28,190 nucleotides of DNA from NCBI GenBank assembly GCA_900546455.1, contig URCS01000026.1, forward strand, positions 1 through 28,190, in the 5' to 3' direction. This document shows positions 1-7,488 of the stretch, in pieces. Numbering within the stretch: the first letter of the stretch is position 1; each line of letters begins with the position of its first letter. The DNA comes from an uncultured Collinsella sp. GTDB lineage: Bacteria; Actinomycetota; Coriobacteriia; Coriobacteriales; Coriobacteriaceae. The notes under the pieces were generated by a model that was given only the letters and a program-made list of their open reading frames with translations, made no database searches and was not told the origin of the DNA. Made by a program: the position numbers and the translations under genes.

Positions 1-111
1 GAGGCCGCCGCCGGAACCAGGGCCCGCAACAGCCACGTGCCCCCCACATCAGCCCAGCGGCCCCAACCAACAACGGCCCCGTCGCAGACCGCTTGCAGCA
101 GCGTCACCGCA

Positions 112-240
112 GGCGGGGGCCGGGCTTAGTTTTCAGAACACTCCGCAGACCAGTGTGGCGCCTTGTCCGCGGCTCCGAAGGAGCAGGACAAGGCGCCACA
201 CATGGTCGAGGACGTTCTGAAAACTAAGCCCGGCCCCGCC
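112..240 (-). repeat. Family A hairpin element, copy 1 (3' of asd)
   Basis: Long imperfect inverted repeat starting 12 nt after the asd stop codon. The outer helix pairs 120-139 with 214-233 without mismatch and continues G/C-rich to 112/240. In the asd sense (minus strand) the 5' side carries GTCCTC (213-208) and the 3' side TGCGGA (147-142), forming an asymmetric internal loop. An inner helix follows (GACC/GGTC, then an AT bulge, then a 16-bp stem 153-168/186-201) with a terminal mini-hairpin GCTCC/GGAGC. No T-run follows, so it is not a classic intrinsic terminator. The same loop recurs at 5569-5685 and 19003-19147. Positions 1-111 hold no gene that I can support. Confidence 0.8.
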
Positions 241-252
241 GGACAGGCCACA

Positions 253-1278
253 CTACTCGCAGAGCAGCTTGGCGATCTGAACGGCGTTGGTTGCCGCGCC
301 CTTACGGATTTGGTCGCCGCAGCACCAGAAGGTGATACCGCGCGCGGCCTCGGGGTTCGAGATGTCGCGACGCACGCGGCCGACCCAAATCAGGTCCTGG
401 TCGGACGTATCCATCGGCATGGGGAAGCGGTCGTGTGCATCCTCGGCAGCCATATCGTCAACCAGCTTGACGCCGGGAGCGACAGCCAGCGCAGCACGAG
501 CCTCCTCGACCGTAATATCGCGCTCAAACTCGAGCGTAATGCTCTCGGAGTGCGAACGCAGCACGGGCACGCGCACGCAGGTGCAGTTCACGCGCAACTC
601 GGGCAGGTGCATGATCTTACGGCCCTCGTTCTGCAGCTTCATCTCCTCGGAGGTAAAGCCTTCCTCCTTGACGCCGCCGATCTGCGGAATCAGGTTGCTC
701 GCCAGCTGGGCGGCAAACGCGCGCGGCTCGGGAATCTCCTCGCCGCGGCCCAGGGCGGCCAGCTGAGCCTCGAGCTCGGCCATGCCGGGAGCGCCGGCAC
801 CCGAAGCCGCCTGATACGTCGAGACGATCATGCGCTTCACGCCGGCGAGCTGATGCAGCGGCCACGTGGGAACCAGGCCGATGATGGTCGCGCAGTTGGG
901 GTTGGCGATTAGGCCGTGATGCCACTTGATATCGTCGGCATTGATCTCGGGCACGACCAGCGGTACCTCGGGATCCATACGGAAGGCATGGCTGTTGTCG
1001 ACCACGACGGCGCCGCGCTTGACGGCCTCGGGCAGCAGCTCCTTGGCGATATCGTCGCCGGCGGCTCCGAGTACAATATCACAGCCCTCAAAGGCCTCGG
1101 GGCAGGCCTCTTCGATCACGATCTGCTCGCCGCGGAACTCAACAGTCTTGCCCGCGGAGCGTGCACTTGCCAACAGTTTGAGCTTGTCGACCGGGAACTC
1201 CTGCTCGTTGAGGCACTCGAGCATCTGGGTGCCCACGGCTCCCGTCGCGCCCAAAATAGCAACCGTGTACTGTTTCAT
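253..1278 (-). CDS. asd: Aspartate-semialdehyde dehydrogenase
   Basis: Reduces L-aspartyl-4-phosphate to aspartate semialdehyde with NADPH, the branch-point step to lysine, threonine and methionine, in the cytosol. The 341-residue product has the N-terminal nucleotide-binding motif GATGAVG (residues 10-16), the catalytic cysteine in NPNCAT (Cys129), an active-site histidine in RSHSES (His243) and a C-terminal dimerisation half, normal for the family. An upstream in-frame extension is open, but ATG 1278 is chosen because GGGGGAAGC sits directly before it and the protein then begins at the conserved MKQYTVAILG. It lies downstream of lysC on the same strand, 174 bp away, with hairpins between. 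A family A hairpin follows the stop codon. No unusual residues seen. Confidence 0.95.
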   Translation of the reverse strand: MKQYTVAILGATGAVGTQMLECLNEQEFPVDKLKLLASARSAGKTVEFRGEQIVIEEACPEAFEGCDIVLGAAGDDIAKELLPEAVKRGAVVVDNSHAFRMDPEVPLVVPEINADDIKWHHGLIANPNCATIIGLVPTWPLHQLAGVKRMIVSTYQAASGAGAPGMAELEAQLAALGRGEEIPEPRAFAAQLASNLIPQIGGVKEEGFTSEEMKLQNEGRKIMHLPELRVNCTCVRVPVLRSHSESITLEFERDITVEEARAALAVAPGVKLVDDMAAEDAHDRFPMPMDTSDQDLIWVGRVRRDISNPEAARGITFWCCGDQIRKGAATNAVQIAKLLCE

Positions 1279-1352
1279 GCTTCCCCCTTTAAAGGTTGTG
1301 GCTTTTGCCCGCACGCCGAGCAGGCCGATTATTGTTGCCAGTGTATACAAGA

Positions 1353-1401
1353 ACGGGGCAGGCACGAAACCCGCCCCGTCGAAACGAAACCGAAACGAAA
1401 C
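1353..1401. repeat. G/C-rich hairpin plus tandem 11-mer in the lysC-asd spacer
   Basis: ACGGGGC (1353-1359) pairs with GCCCCGT (1373-1379). Directly beside it the 11-mer CGAAACGAAAC occurs twice in tandem (1380-1390 and 1391-1401). On the minus strand this lies between the lysC stop and the asd start. There is no T-run, so termination is uncertain; a processing or folding role is possible. Confidence 0.5.
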
Positions 1402-1410
1402 GCCCCGCCG

Positions 1411-1440
1411 TAGATTTTTGAGGCGAGTCCCAAAAATCTA
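1411..1440 (-). terminator. Hairpin 12 nt after lysC stop
   Basis: TAGATTTTTG (1411-1420) is a perfect inverted repeat of CAAAAATCTA (1431-1440) with a 10-nt loop. It starts 12 nt after the lysC stop codon. The stem is A/T-rich and is not followed by a clear T-run on the minus strand, so it may attenuate, protect the lysC 3' end or terminate only weakly. Confidence 0.45.
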
Positions 1441-1452
1441 GCGAGATAGCAG

Positions 1453-2841
1453 CTACTTGTGGAGCGCAGCCAGAGCGGGATCGACCGGCGCGGAAGCCTC
1501 CAGGTCGGAGACCTTCACAATGCCGTTCTCATCGGAGAAGGCACGGTAAATGGTCCGAATCGCCAGGTCGAAGTCCTTCTCCTCCACGCCAATGATGATG
1601 TTGATCTCGTCGCAGCTCTGCGAAATCATACGCACGCTCACGCCGGCCTGGCCAAGCATACCAAACAGATGGCCCGAGATACCTGCGCGGCCGCGCAGGT
1701 TACGGCCGACGGTAGCGATGAGCGCCAGGCCCTCGACAACCTCGATCTCGAGCGGCTCTACCTCCTGTTGAATGTCGCCCACAAGCGAGTACAGCGAATC
1801 GTGCACATCCTTCTCCTGCACCACGGCGCCAAAGCGGTCGACACCGGTGGGCATGTGCTCGACGGAAACGTCATAGCGCTCGAAGACCGAAAGTGCGCGG
1901 CGCATAAAGCCGACACGAGGCTTGGTGCGGTCACGGGCGACGTTGATGGCGACAAAACCGCGCTTGCCGGTCACGCCGGTAATGATGGGCTCTGCCTCAC
2001 CCTCATCAGCCGTCTCGCTAATGATGGTGCCGGGGTCCTGCGGCGCATTGGTGTTCTTGATGACCAGCGGAATACCAGCCTCGCGCACGGGGAACACGGC
2101 CTCCTCGTGCAGGACGCTCGCACCCATGTACGAAAGCTCGCGCAGCTCCTCGTAGGTAACGCGGGCGATGGGCTGAGCCTCGGGCACAATGCGCGGATCG
2201 GCAGAATAGAAGCCCGAGACGTCGGTCCAGTTCTCGTACAGGTCGGCGCCCAGGCACTTGGCCAGGATCGAGCCGGAAATATCGCCGCCGCCACGGTCGA
2301 GCAGCTTGATCTGGCCCTCACGCGTCGCGCCGTAGAAGCCAGGCATAACAAAGCCGCCCTGCTGACCGTACTCCTGCACCAGCTCGGAAGTGCGGTTCAT
2401 GCTGAGCGTACCGTCGTGATGGAACGCCACAACCGTCGCGGCGTCCAGGAACGGCAGGCCCAGGTACTCGGCCATCAGGCGAGCGGTGAAGTACTCGCCA
2501 CGGCTCACGAGCTCCTCGGTAGAGTAGCCGCCCGAGCGGGCGCGCTCGGCAAAGGCCGCAAACTCCTCGCGGATGGGATAGGTGAGCTCCAGCTCGTCAG
2601 CGATATCAAAATAGCGCTGGCCAATGTCCTCGAGCAGTTCCTCGCACGAAACGTGATACTTAACGTGCGCGTTAACCAGGTAGAGCAGGTCGGTCACCTT
2701 GGTGTCGCCCTTAAAGCGGCGGCCGCAGGCAGAAACCACCACAAAACGGCGGGCAGGGTCGGCATCGACGATGGCCTTAATCTTCTTGAAGTGTTCGGCG
2801 TCGGCGACCGACGAGCCGCCAAACTTGGCAATCTTAATCAT
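1453..2841 (-). CDS. lysC: Aspartate kinase (monofunctional, tandem ACT domains)
   Basis: Phosphorylates aspartate with ATP, the committed step of the aspartate family pathway. The 462-residue product opens with the kinase signature KFGGSSVA, and carries the substrate-loop region around LVSRGEYFTARLMAEYLG and the GGGDISGS motif mid-protein. The C-terminal third reads as two ACT domains (from about residue 295 and about 375), the allosteric sites that usually bind lysine or threonine. Length resembles the longer E. coli LysC type more than the roughly 420-residue LysC common in other Actinobacteria. ATG 2841 gives the canonical MIKIAKFGGSS start; AAAGG lies about 14 nt upstream, a poor Shine-Dalgarno. 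It is divergent from thrC, with about 100 bp between starts. Confidence 0.95.
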   Translation of the reverse strand: MIKIAKFGGSSVADAEHFKKIKAIVDADPARRFVVVSACGRRFKGDTKVTDLLYLVNAHVKYHVSCEELLEDIGQRYFDIADELELTYPIREEFAAFAERARSGGYSTEELVSRGEYFTARLMAEYLGLPFLDAATVVAFHHDGTLSMNRTSELVQEYGQQGGFVMPGFYGATREGQIKLLDRGGGDISGSILAKCLGADLYENWTDVSGFYSADPRIVPEAQPIARVTYEELRELSYMGASVLHEEAVFPVREAGIPLVIKNTNAPQDPGTIISETADEGEAEPIITGVTGKRGFVAINVARDRTKPRVGFMRRALSVFERYDVSVEHMPTGVDRFGAVVQEKDVHDSLYSLVGDIQQEVEPLEIEVVEGLALIATVGRNLRGRAGISGHLFGMLGQAGVSVRMISQSCDEINIIIGVEEKDFDLAIRTIYRAFSDENGIVKVSDLEASAPVDPALAALHK

Positions 2842-2944
2842 GGGCTTGAGGTTACCTTTCTAAAAGCCTCTGCAAACCTGTTTTGCGCGCTCTGATACCA
2901 TGGTTTCACCGATTGGGACCAAGGCATCCGAGGAGCAGTGTTAT

Positions 2945-4462
2945 ATGGGAACTTATCATAGTACACGAGGACGCACTTTATCGTGCTCAAGTAAGGTGGC
3001 AATCCGCACCGGCATCGCTCCCGACGGGGGTTTGTTTGTCTCGGACGAGCTCGGCACCCAGCAGGTCGATATCAGCTCGCTTGCAGATAAATCGTACTTT
3101 GAAATCGCTCAAGATGTGTTGGGAATGTTACTGAATGATTACACGGCCGAAGAAATTTCGGCGTGTGTCGACGAGGCATACCGCGGCACGTTTGCGAGTG
3201 AAGAGGTTACGCCGCTCGTCAAACTCGACGCTGCGCCGGGCGCTGATGCCCCTCAGACCTATGTGATGGAGCTCTTTGGCGGCCCCACGAGCGCCTTCAA
3301 GGACGTCGCCCTGCAGATGCTCCCCCGTCTGATGGCCCGCACTTCCGCCAAGGACGGCGGCGCCGAGCGCATCATGATCGTCACCGCCACGTCGGGCGAC
3401 ACGGGCAAGGCCGCGCTCGCCGGTTTTGCCGACGCGCCGGGCACGGGCATCACCGTTTTTTATCCCGAGGGCAAGGTCAGCCGCGTCCAGAACCTGCAGA
3501 TGTCCACGCAGGAGGGCGATAACGTCGCCGTCTGCGGCATCCGCGGCAACTTTGACGACGCCCAGAGCGCCGTCAAGCGCATCTTTGCCGATAAGGAGCT
3601 TGCCGAGCGCCTGGAGGCCGCTGGCACGGTGCTTTCGAGCGCCAACTCCATCAATGTCGGCCGTCTGGTACCGCAGGTCGTCTACTACTTTGCCGCCTAT
3701 GCGCAGCTGCTGCGCGCCGGCGCCATCGAGGCCGGCGACACCGTGGAGTTCTGCGTACCGACCGGCAACTTTGGCGATATCCTGGCAGGCTACTACGCCA
3801 AGCGCATGGGTCTGCCCGTCGCCAAGCTCGTCGTGGCGAGCGACAAGAACAACGTGCTGGCTGACTTCCTGACTACCGGCGTCTACGACCGCAACCGCCC
3901 GTTCTTCACGACCATCTCGCCGTCGATGGACATCCTCATCAGCTCCAACCTGGAGCGCATGCTCTACTTCCTGTCCGATGGCGACTGCGAGCTCGTTGCC
4001 GGCCTTATGGAGCAGCTGGCGCAGACGGGTCGCTACGAGGTGCCCGCCGAGCTGCTGGCCAAGATTCAGAGCGTCTTTGGCTGCGGCTGGGCCAGCGAGG
4101 ACGAGGTCCGCACTGCCATCAAGAGCTGCTGGGATGCGAACGGCTACGTAATCGACCCGCACACCGCTTGTGGTTATCACGTCTTTGAGCAGGTCGCTCC
4201 CGCCGAGGGCGCCAAGGCCCGCGTGCTGCTTTCGACCGCCAGCCCCTACAAGTTCCCGCGCGCCTGCTGCGACGCCCTGGGCCTCGACGTTCCCGAGGAT
4301 GATTTTGAGGCTATGCGTGTACTCGAGCAGGCCACCAACACGGTCGCCCCGGCCCAGCTCGCCGAACTCGAATCCAAACCCGTCCGTTTCGAAGACGTCT
4401 GCGACGTCGACGAGATGGCAAGCTACGTCGAGTCTGCAGCAAAAAAGATGGCAACCAACTAA
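2945..4462 (+). CDS. thrC: Threonine synthase
   Basis: PLP-dependent conversion of O-phospho-L-homoserine to threonine, the last step of the pathway. The 505-residue product begins MGTYHSTRG, the usual start of the long (E. coli/yeast-like) threonine synthase class, with the PLP lysine in SAFKD (Lys119) and the conserved SGDTGKAA and PTGNFGDILAGYYA phosphate/PLP-binding segments. A longer in-frame start at 2900 is open, but AGGAG at 2929-2933 is well spaced for ATG 2945 and homologous proteins begin here. It is followed by a strong terminator-like hairpin and then thrB, so the two genes may be only partly co-transcribed. Confidence 0.95.
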   Translation: MGTYHSTRGRTLSCSSKVAIRTGIAPDGGLFVSDELGTQQVDISSLADKSYFEIAQDVLGMLLNDYTAEEISACVDEAYRGTFASEEVTPLVKLDAAPGADAPQTYVMELFGGPTSAFKDVALQMLPRLMARTSAKDGGAERIMIVTATSGDTGKAALAGFADAPGTGITVFYPEGKVSRVQNLQMSTQEGDNVAVCGIRGNFDDAQSAVKRIFADKELAERLEAAGTVLSSANSINVGRLVPQVVYYFAAYAQLLRAGAIEAGDTVEFCVPTGNFGDILAGYYAKRMGLPVAKLVVASDKNNVLADFLTTGVYDRNRPFFTTISPSMDILISSNLERMLYFLSDGDCELVAGLMEQLAQTGRYEVPAELLAKIQSVFGCGWASEDEVRTAIKSCWDANGYVIDPHTACGYHVFEQVAPAEGAKARVLLSTASPYKFPRACCDALGLDVPEDDFEAMRVLEQATNTVAPAQLAELESKPVRFEDVCDVDEMASYVESAAKKMATN

Positions 4463-4474
4463 ACCCCTTATAAG

Positions 4475-4508
4475 GCGCCGGCGAAAGCCGGCGCACCTTC
4501 TTTTTATT
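4475..4508 (+). terminator. Intrinsic terminator after thrC
   Basis: Perfect 8-bp GC stem GCGCCGGC (4475-4482), GAAA tetraloop, GCCGGCGC (4487-4494), followed by a T-rich tract containing TTCTTTTT. It lies 13 nt after the thrC stop. This is the standard rho-independent form. Confidence 0.85.
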
Positions 4509-4537
4509 TAGCTTTCGGGATGATGACGAGCATGCGA

Positions 4538-4649
4538 GCGGGTCTGGCCGTTTAGTTCGTCGCGAGTTCCGCACGAGCCGGAAAGCACTTAATGTGCTTT
4601 CCGAGCGAGCCAGGACTGCCCGAGCAGCGAACTAAACGGCCAGACCCGC
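4538..4649 (+). repeat. Large inverted repeat forming the thrB leader
   Basis: Positions 4538-4559 and 4628-4649 are a perfect 22-bp inverted repeat. Inside, GGAAAGCAC (4580-4588) pairs with GTGCTTTCC (4594-4602) around a 5-nt loop, leaving a large asymmetric internal loop. The 3' arm ends 2 nt before the thrB ribosome binding site (AGGAGG, 4652-4657). The internal loop contains TTCCGCA on one side and AGGAC on the other, reminiscent of family A, but the inner helix arrangement differs and the sense relative to the genes is opposite. I treat it as a possible relative, not a confirmed member. Confidence 0.75.
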
Positions 4650-4663
4650 CCAGGAGGACCCAC

Positions 4664-5545
4664 ATGATCAAAATCACCGTCCCAGCAACCAGCGCCAACC
4701 TAGGCATCGGCTACGACACCCTCGGCATGGCCGTCAGCCTCTACTCGCACTTCACCTTCGAGCGCGCCGACAAGCTCACCATCACGGGCTGCCCCGAGGA
4801 GTTCCAAAACGAGAACAACCTAGTCTACGTGAGCTTTGTCGATGCTCTGGCCGCCTGGGGCGAGCCGGCCTTCCCCGTCGCTATCGACATTCAGACCGAC
4901 GTGCCCGTCGCCCGCGGCCTGGGTTCCAGCTCCACCTGTGTCGTCGCCGGCATCATGGCTGCCGCCGCGCTGACAGGCCACACCGTCGACCGCGCCGAGC
5001 TCGTCCGCATCGCCACCGAGGTCGAGGGCCATCCCGATAACGTCGCCCCCGCTATCCTGGGCGGCGCCGTCTGCTCCTTTACGCCGACCGATTCACTCCC
5101 CCAGTGCCTGCGCTACGAGGTGAGCGATCGCTTGCGTTTTATTACCGTGATTCCGCCCTACGAGGTGCATACGAGCGAGGCGCGCAAGGTTGTGCCGCAG
5201 GAGATTCCACTCTCCACCGCCGTATGGCAAATGGGCCGCATCGCCGGCATGACGCGCGGCCTGGAGACCGGCGACCTTGACCTGATTGCCGCTGCCAACG
5301 ACGACCGCATCCAGGAGCCCTATCGCCGCCGCCTCATCCCCGACTACAACGCCGTGCGCGACACCTGCCTTAACGGAGGCGCCAAGACCATCTGGATCAG
5401 CGGTTCGGGCTCGACCCTCATGGCCGTGACTGACGACACCATCGTGGCAAAGTTCTTGCAGGTCAAGCTGCGTGAGCAGTTCCCCAAGTGTGACACGCAC
5501 ATTCTGACGTGCGACACCGAGGGCGCTCAAATCGAGTACCTGTAG
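4664..5545 (+). CDS. thrB: Homoserine kinase
   Basis: GHMP-family kinase that phosphorylates homoserine to O-phosphohomoserine, the substrate of the upstream thrC product. The 293-residue product has the N-terminal VPATSANLGIGYDTLG segment, the GHMP ATP-binding motif in PVARGLGSSSTCVVA (about residues 80-95), and a C-terminal glycine-rich motif GGAKTIWISGSGSTLMA. ATG 4664 has AGGAGG 6 nt upstream and gives the family-typical start; a longer frame from 4592 runs through the hairpin arm and is rejected. A family A hairpin begins 23 nt after the stop codon. Confidence 0.95.
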   Translation: MIKITVPATSANLGIGYDTLGMAVSLYSHFTFERADKLTITGCPEEFQNENNLVYVSFVDALAAWGEPAFPVAIDIQTDVPVARGLGSSSTCVVAGIMAAAALTGHTVDRAELVRIATEVEGHPDNVAPAILGGAVCSFTPTDSLPQCLRYEVSDRLRFITVIPPYEVHTSEARKVVPQEIPLSTAVWQMGRIAGMTRGLETGDLDLIAAANDDRIQEPYRRRLIPDYNAVRDTCLNGGAKTIWISGSGSTLMAVTDDTIVAKFLQVKLREQFPKCDTHILTCDTEGAQIEYL

Positions 5546-5568
5546 CGCCCTGCCTCATTGCTCTCACC

Positions 5569-5685
5569 GGTCCCCTTGGGGCTTCCCCTGAAAACGTCCT
5601 CGATCATGAATTGCCCCGTCGTGCGCTTCGCGCGACGGGGCAATTCGATCTGCGGATTGTTTTCAGGGGAAGCCCCAAGGGGACC
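5569..5685 (+). repeat. Family A hairpin element, copy 2 (3' of thrB)
   Basis: A perfect 27-bp outer helix (5569-5595 with 5659-5685) closes an asymmetric loop made of GTCCTC (5596-5601) and TGCGGATT (from 5651). Inside is GATC/GATC, an AT bulge on the 5' side, then a helix of at least 14 bp beginning GAATTGCCCC and capped near CTTCG. It lies 23 nt downstream of the thrB stop in the same sense as copies 1 and 3 relative to their upstream genes. No T-run follows. The helix sequences are unrelated to the other copies while the loop matches. Confidence 0.85.
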
Positions 5686-5765
5686 TGCGCAGCCTCGACA
5701 GGATAATCGCATTCGCTGATTTAATCTTGTGCTCCAACGGAGCCACAGACGAGAGGCCTTCGCGC

Positions 5766-5800
5766 TGCGGAATAATTTTGAGGGGAACACCCCGACCATC
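5766..5800 (+). repeat. Probable decayed 3' half of a family A element
   Basis: From 5766 the sequence reads TGCGGA, then a T-rich stretch, AGGGGAA, CCCC and GACC. This follows the order of the 3' arm of the element at 5651-5685 (TGCGGA, TTGTTTTC, AGGGGAA, GCCCC, GGGGACC) with a few changes. No matching 5' arm is visible upstream, so it looks like a truncated or recombined copy at the edge of the A/T-rich island. The rest of 5686-5900 shows no gene that I can support. Confidence 0.45.
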
Positions 5801-5900
5801 CCTGCGTTTACCTTGCTGAGGATGTCTACAGGGACCCACGCTTTGAAGGGGCGCCGGGCAGATAGGGGCTTTTTAGGTTACATAATAAACTGTTTATCTA

Positions 5901-5909
5901 TGCTACTAT
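5901..5909 (+). promoter_or_regulatory. Extended -10 promoter for the secreted-protein gene
   Basis: TGCTACTAT is an extended -10 (TGn plus TACTAT) in an A/T-rich stretch about 20 nt before the Shine-Dalgarno of the gene at 5943. No good -35 at normal spacing was seen. Confidence 0.4.
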
Positions 5910-5942
5910 TTAACTAGGCATCGCAGTATGGAGGTGGTCAAA

Positions 5943-6458
5943 GTGTTACGCACACTCAAAGCTTCGTTTTTCCTCTCGATACTTTTGATATTACCGATAT
6001 GTTTCTCGTTTAGCCCTTCGACTGCTTATGCTGCAGAAAGCGATGCTGTCGCAATTTCTGGCGCAACCCAAGATTTTGATTTAACGAAAGGTCCCGAGCA
6101 GTCTCATCAAATCAAGCTTAAGGATGGGACCGTTGCAGTAATAGGAATTAAAAAAACCAATGAACCCAGCCTGATATGGGACAGTTACTACAACAACGCA
6201 TCTGGAACTTGGACTATCTATTACAACAGTCCTTTTATTTATCGCGAATTCAAGATCAAGATAGCGAACTCGCTCATTACCAGCGCTTGGGGACAAAACT
6301 ATACGACTATCGGCTGTACGGTAACTAACGAGTCCTTTATATGGAACTCGAAACAGGCGACATATCGACTCAACTATGAATCGATGGGGATGACGTCCGG
6401 TATCGCCGTGTTGCAAGCGACCATGGAAGGCAGCACGCTCCACACCTATGCAAACTAG
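5943..6458 (+). CDS. Small secreted protein, DUF5626-like
   Basis: The 171-residue product has a classic signal peptide: basic VLRTLKAS, a hydrophobic core (FFLSILLILPICFSF), and a cleavage region ending AYA-AES. The mature part starts with a FDLTKG segment, then KDGTVAVIGIKK, GTWTIYYNSPF, FKIKIANSLITSAWG, and ends with LQATMEGSTLHTYAN. This order resembles the DUF5626 family of small secreted proteins as I remember it; the family has no known function. GTG 5943 is preferred over ATG 5928 because GGAGGTGG (5930-5937) is then a well-placed ribosome binding site. It is more A/T-rich than its neighbours, suggesting transfer. A 34-codon membrane-peptide gene follows within 25 nt. Confidence 0.7.
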   Translation: MLRTLKASFFLSILLILPICFSFSPSTAYAAESDAVAISGATQDFDLTKGPEQSHQIKLKDGTVAVIGIKKTNEPSLIWDSYYNNASGTWTIYYNSPFIYREFKIKIANSLITSAWGQNYTTIGCTVTNESFIWNSKQATYRLNYESMGMTSGIAVLQATMEGSTLHTYAN

Positions 6459-6482
6459 ACTCACATCAATTGAGGAAGTTCA

Positions 6483-6587
6483 ATGATCCCAATTCCTGCA
6501 CGCTCAGACATTATGATCGCTCTCGTTTGGATTCTCGTCGGAGTGCTTATTTGGCGTATCTGCAAATGGGTTAAAAACAAGAAATAG
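6483..6587 (+). CDS. 34-residue single-span membrane peptide
   Basis: Short frame starting ATG 6483 with GAGGAAG a few nt upstream and ending TAG 6587. The peptide begins MIPIPARSDIM, has a hydrophobic segment IALVWILVGVLIWRI, and ends in the basic tail CKWVKNKK, giving one likely transmembrane helix with the positive end inside. It follows the secreted-protein gene by 24 nt and is followed by a terminator, so the two probably form one transcript. Function unknown; candidates include an accessory, immunity or toxin-like peptide. The evidence for translation is the ribosome binding site, the membrane-peptide composition and the position. Confidence 0.55.
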   Translation: MIPIPARSDIMIALVWILVGVLIWRICKWVKNKK

Positions 6588-6621
6588 TTGATAAAACGTA
6601 TATGCCATTTATGCGATGCTT

Positions 6622-6650
6622 GGGGCCGTTAAATCGGCCCCTATTTCTAT
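6622..6650 (+). terminator. Terminator after the membrane-peptide gene
   Basis: GGGGCCG (6622-6628), loop TTAAAT, CGGCCCC (6635-6641), then TATTTCTAT. A 7-bp GC stem with a moderately T-rich tail, correctly placed after 6587. Confidence 0.65.
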
Positions 6651-6789
6651 AGCTTTTCAAGCAGCAGTCACCCATTTGGAAGTCGCAATGCCATTCATAC
6701 GATTTCGGCCCTTTAAGCCGCTATCTATTGGTAGGGACTCTTGCTGGTAAGGAGCGCTTACTAGATACAAACCTTGGCAATATATTGGT

Positions 6790-7488
6790 TTAGGCGGCGC
6801 TGGTTTCTTTGTATTCGAAGACTGGCTCTAGGAGATCTTCGATGTTGCAGTGGAGGGCTTTTGCTATGGCTCTTACGCTTGTTACCGAAGCTTCATTGAT
6901 GTTTCTCTGGCGCTGCTCGTACATTTGGATTGAGCGGAGTGATACGCCCGATTCGTATGCCAGGTCTTGCTGGGTTTTCTTAAGCCTCTTCCTTGCTAGC
7001 GCCAGTTTGGTTTGACGAGGTGTTTTCTTCGCTATATCGCAAACAAGACGCGCCACACGCTCCTCTGAGGCTTCGTGCCAGGGGTAATACATATTGCACA
7101 GCGCATCGAACGGAACGACATGCAGCAGGTCTTCGAAAGACTCGCCCAGACGCCATTGCAGATATGCCAATATCCAGCCTGTCCAATACTCCGGCGTCTT
7201 CTCAAAACGATAGGTGCGGTCCGGTATAGACCCGCTTTGATATCCCGACCTTTCGGCGATAAGTGCGAACAGCTCAACACCTGATTTTCCCGATACGACC
7301 CATGCGTTGCCGCGTTCGAACTCGCGAGCTACACCACTCAGGCAAAAGAGCTCAGCGACCTCGGACCCTTCCGCTCCATAGTCGTTCACGGCATAGTCAA
7401 AGCAGTCGCCAAGGTTGTTCATTGCATCCTCAAGGTAGTAGACGGGATATGTCCTACTCGGCCCACAATCCGTTAACTCTTGGATCAT
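6790..7488 (-). CDS. XRE-family HTH protein paired with a DUF3990 gene (putative antitoxin/repressor)
   Basis: The 232-residue product has an N-terminal domain of about 150 residues containing YYLEDAMNNLGDCFDYAV, and a C-terminal XRE/Cro-type helix-turn-helix (about residues 165-220: TQQDLAYESGVSLRSIQMYE). I recall similar proteins next to DUF3990 genes in Clostridia and Coriobacteria. The N-terminal part has no function I can name and may contact the partner. ATG 7488 has a GGGAGG ribosome binding site. The gene overlaps the 3' end of the upstream DUF3990 gene by 35 nt, implying translational coupling. By analogy with toxin-antitoxin pairs it probably binds the TATCAC-N4-GTGATA palindromes upstream and autoregulates; this is inference. 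Confidence 0.8.
   Translation of the reverse strand: MIQELTDCGPSRTYPVYYLEDAMNNLGDCFDYAVNDYGAEGSEVAELFCLSGVAREFERGNAWVVSGKSGVELFALIAERSGYQSGSIPDRTYRFEKTPEYWTGWILAYLQWRLGESFEDLLHVVPFDALCNMYYPWHEASEERVARLVCDIAKKTPRQTKLALARKRLKKTQQDLAYESGVSLRSIQMYEQRQRNINEASVTSVRAIAKALHCNIEDLLEPVFEYKETSAA

Noticed and set aside
112..240. Reading family A elements as ordinary rho-independent terminators
   Set aside because: None of the three copies has a T-run after the 3' arm, the stems are far too long, and a conserved internal loop is not expected in terminators.
1459..2895. Long open frame on the plus strand opposite lysC
   Set aside because: It mirrors the lysC coding sequence, has no recognisable domain or ribosome binding site, and results from the high GC content. 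The same applies to other long antisense frames, for example opposite pflB (19654-21612), the PTS gene (15146-16270) and the ABC genes.
4592..4663. Upstream start extending thrB by 24 codons
   Set aside because: It would translate the arm of the inverted repeat, and the well-placed AGGAGG and the family N terminus both point to ATG 4664.
5527..5799. 90-codon minus-strand frame through the thrB 3' hairpin
   Set aside because: It lies inside the inverted repeat and runs into the thrB coding region; composition and position fit a by-product of the hairpin.
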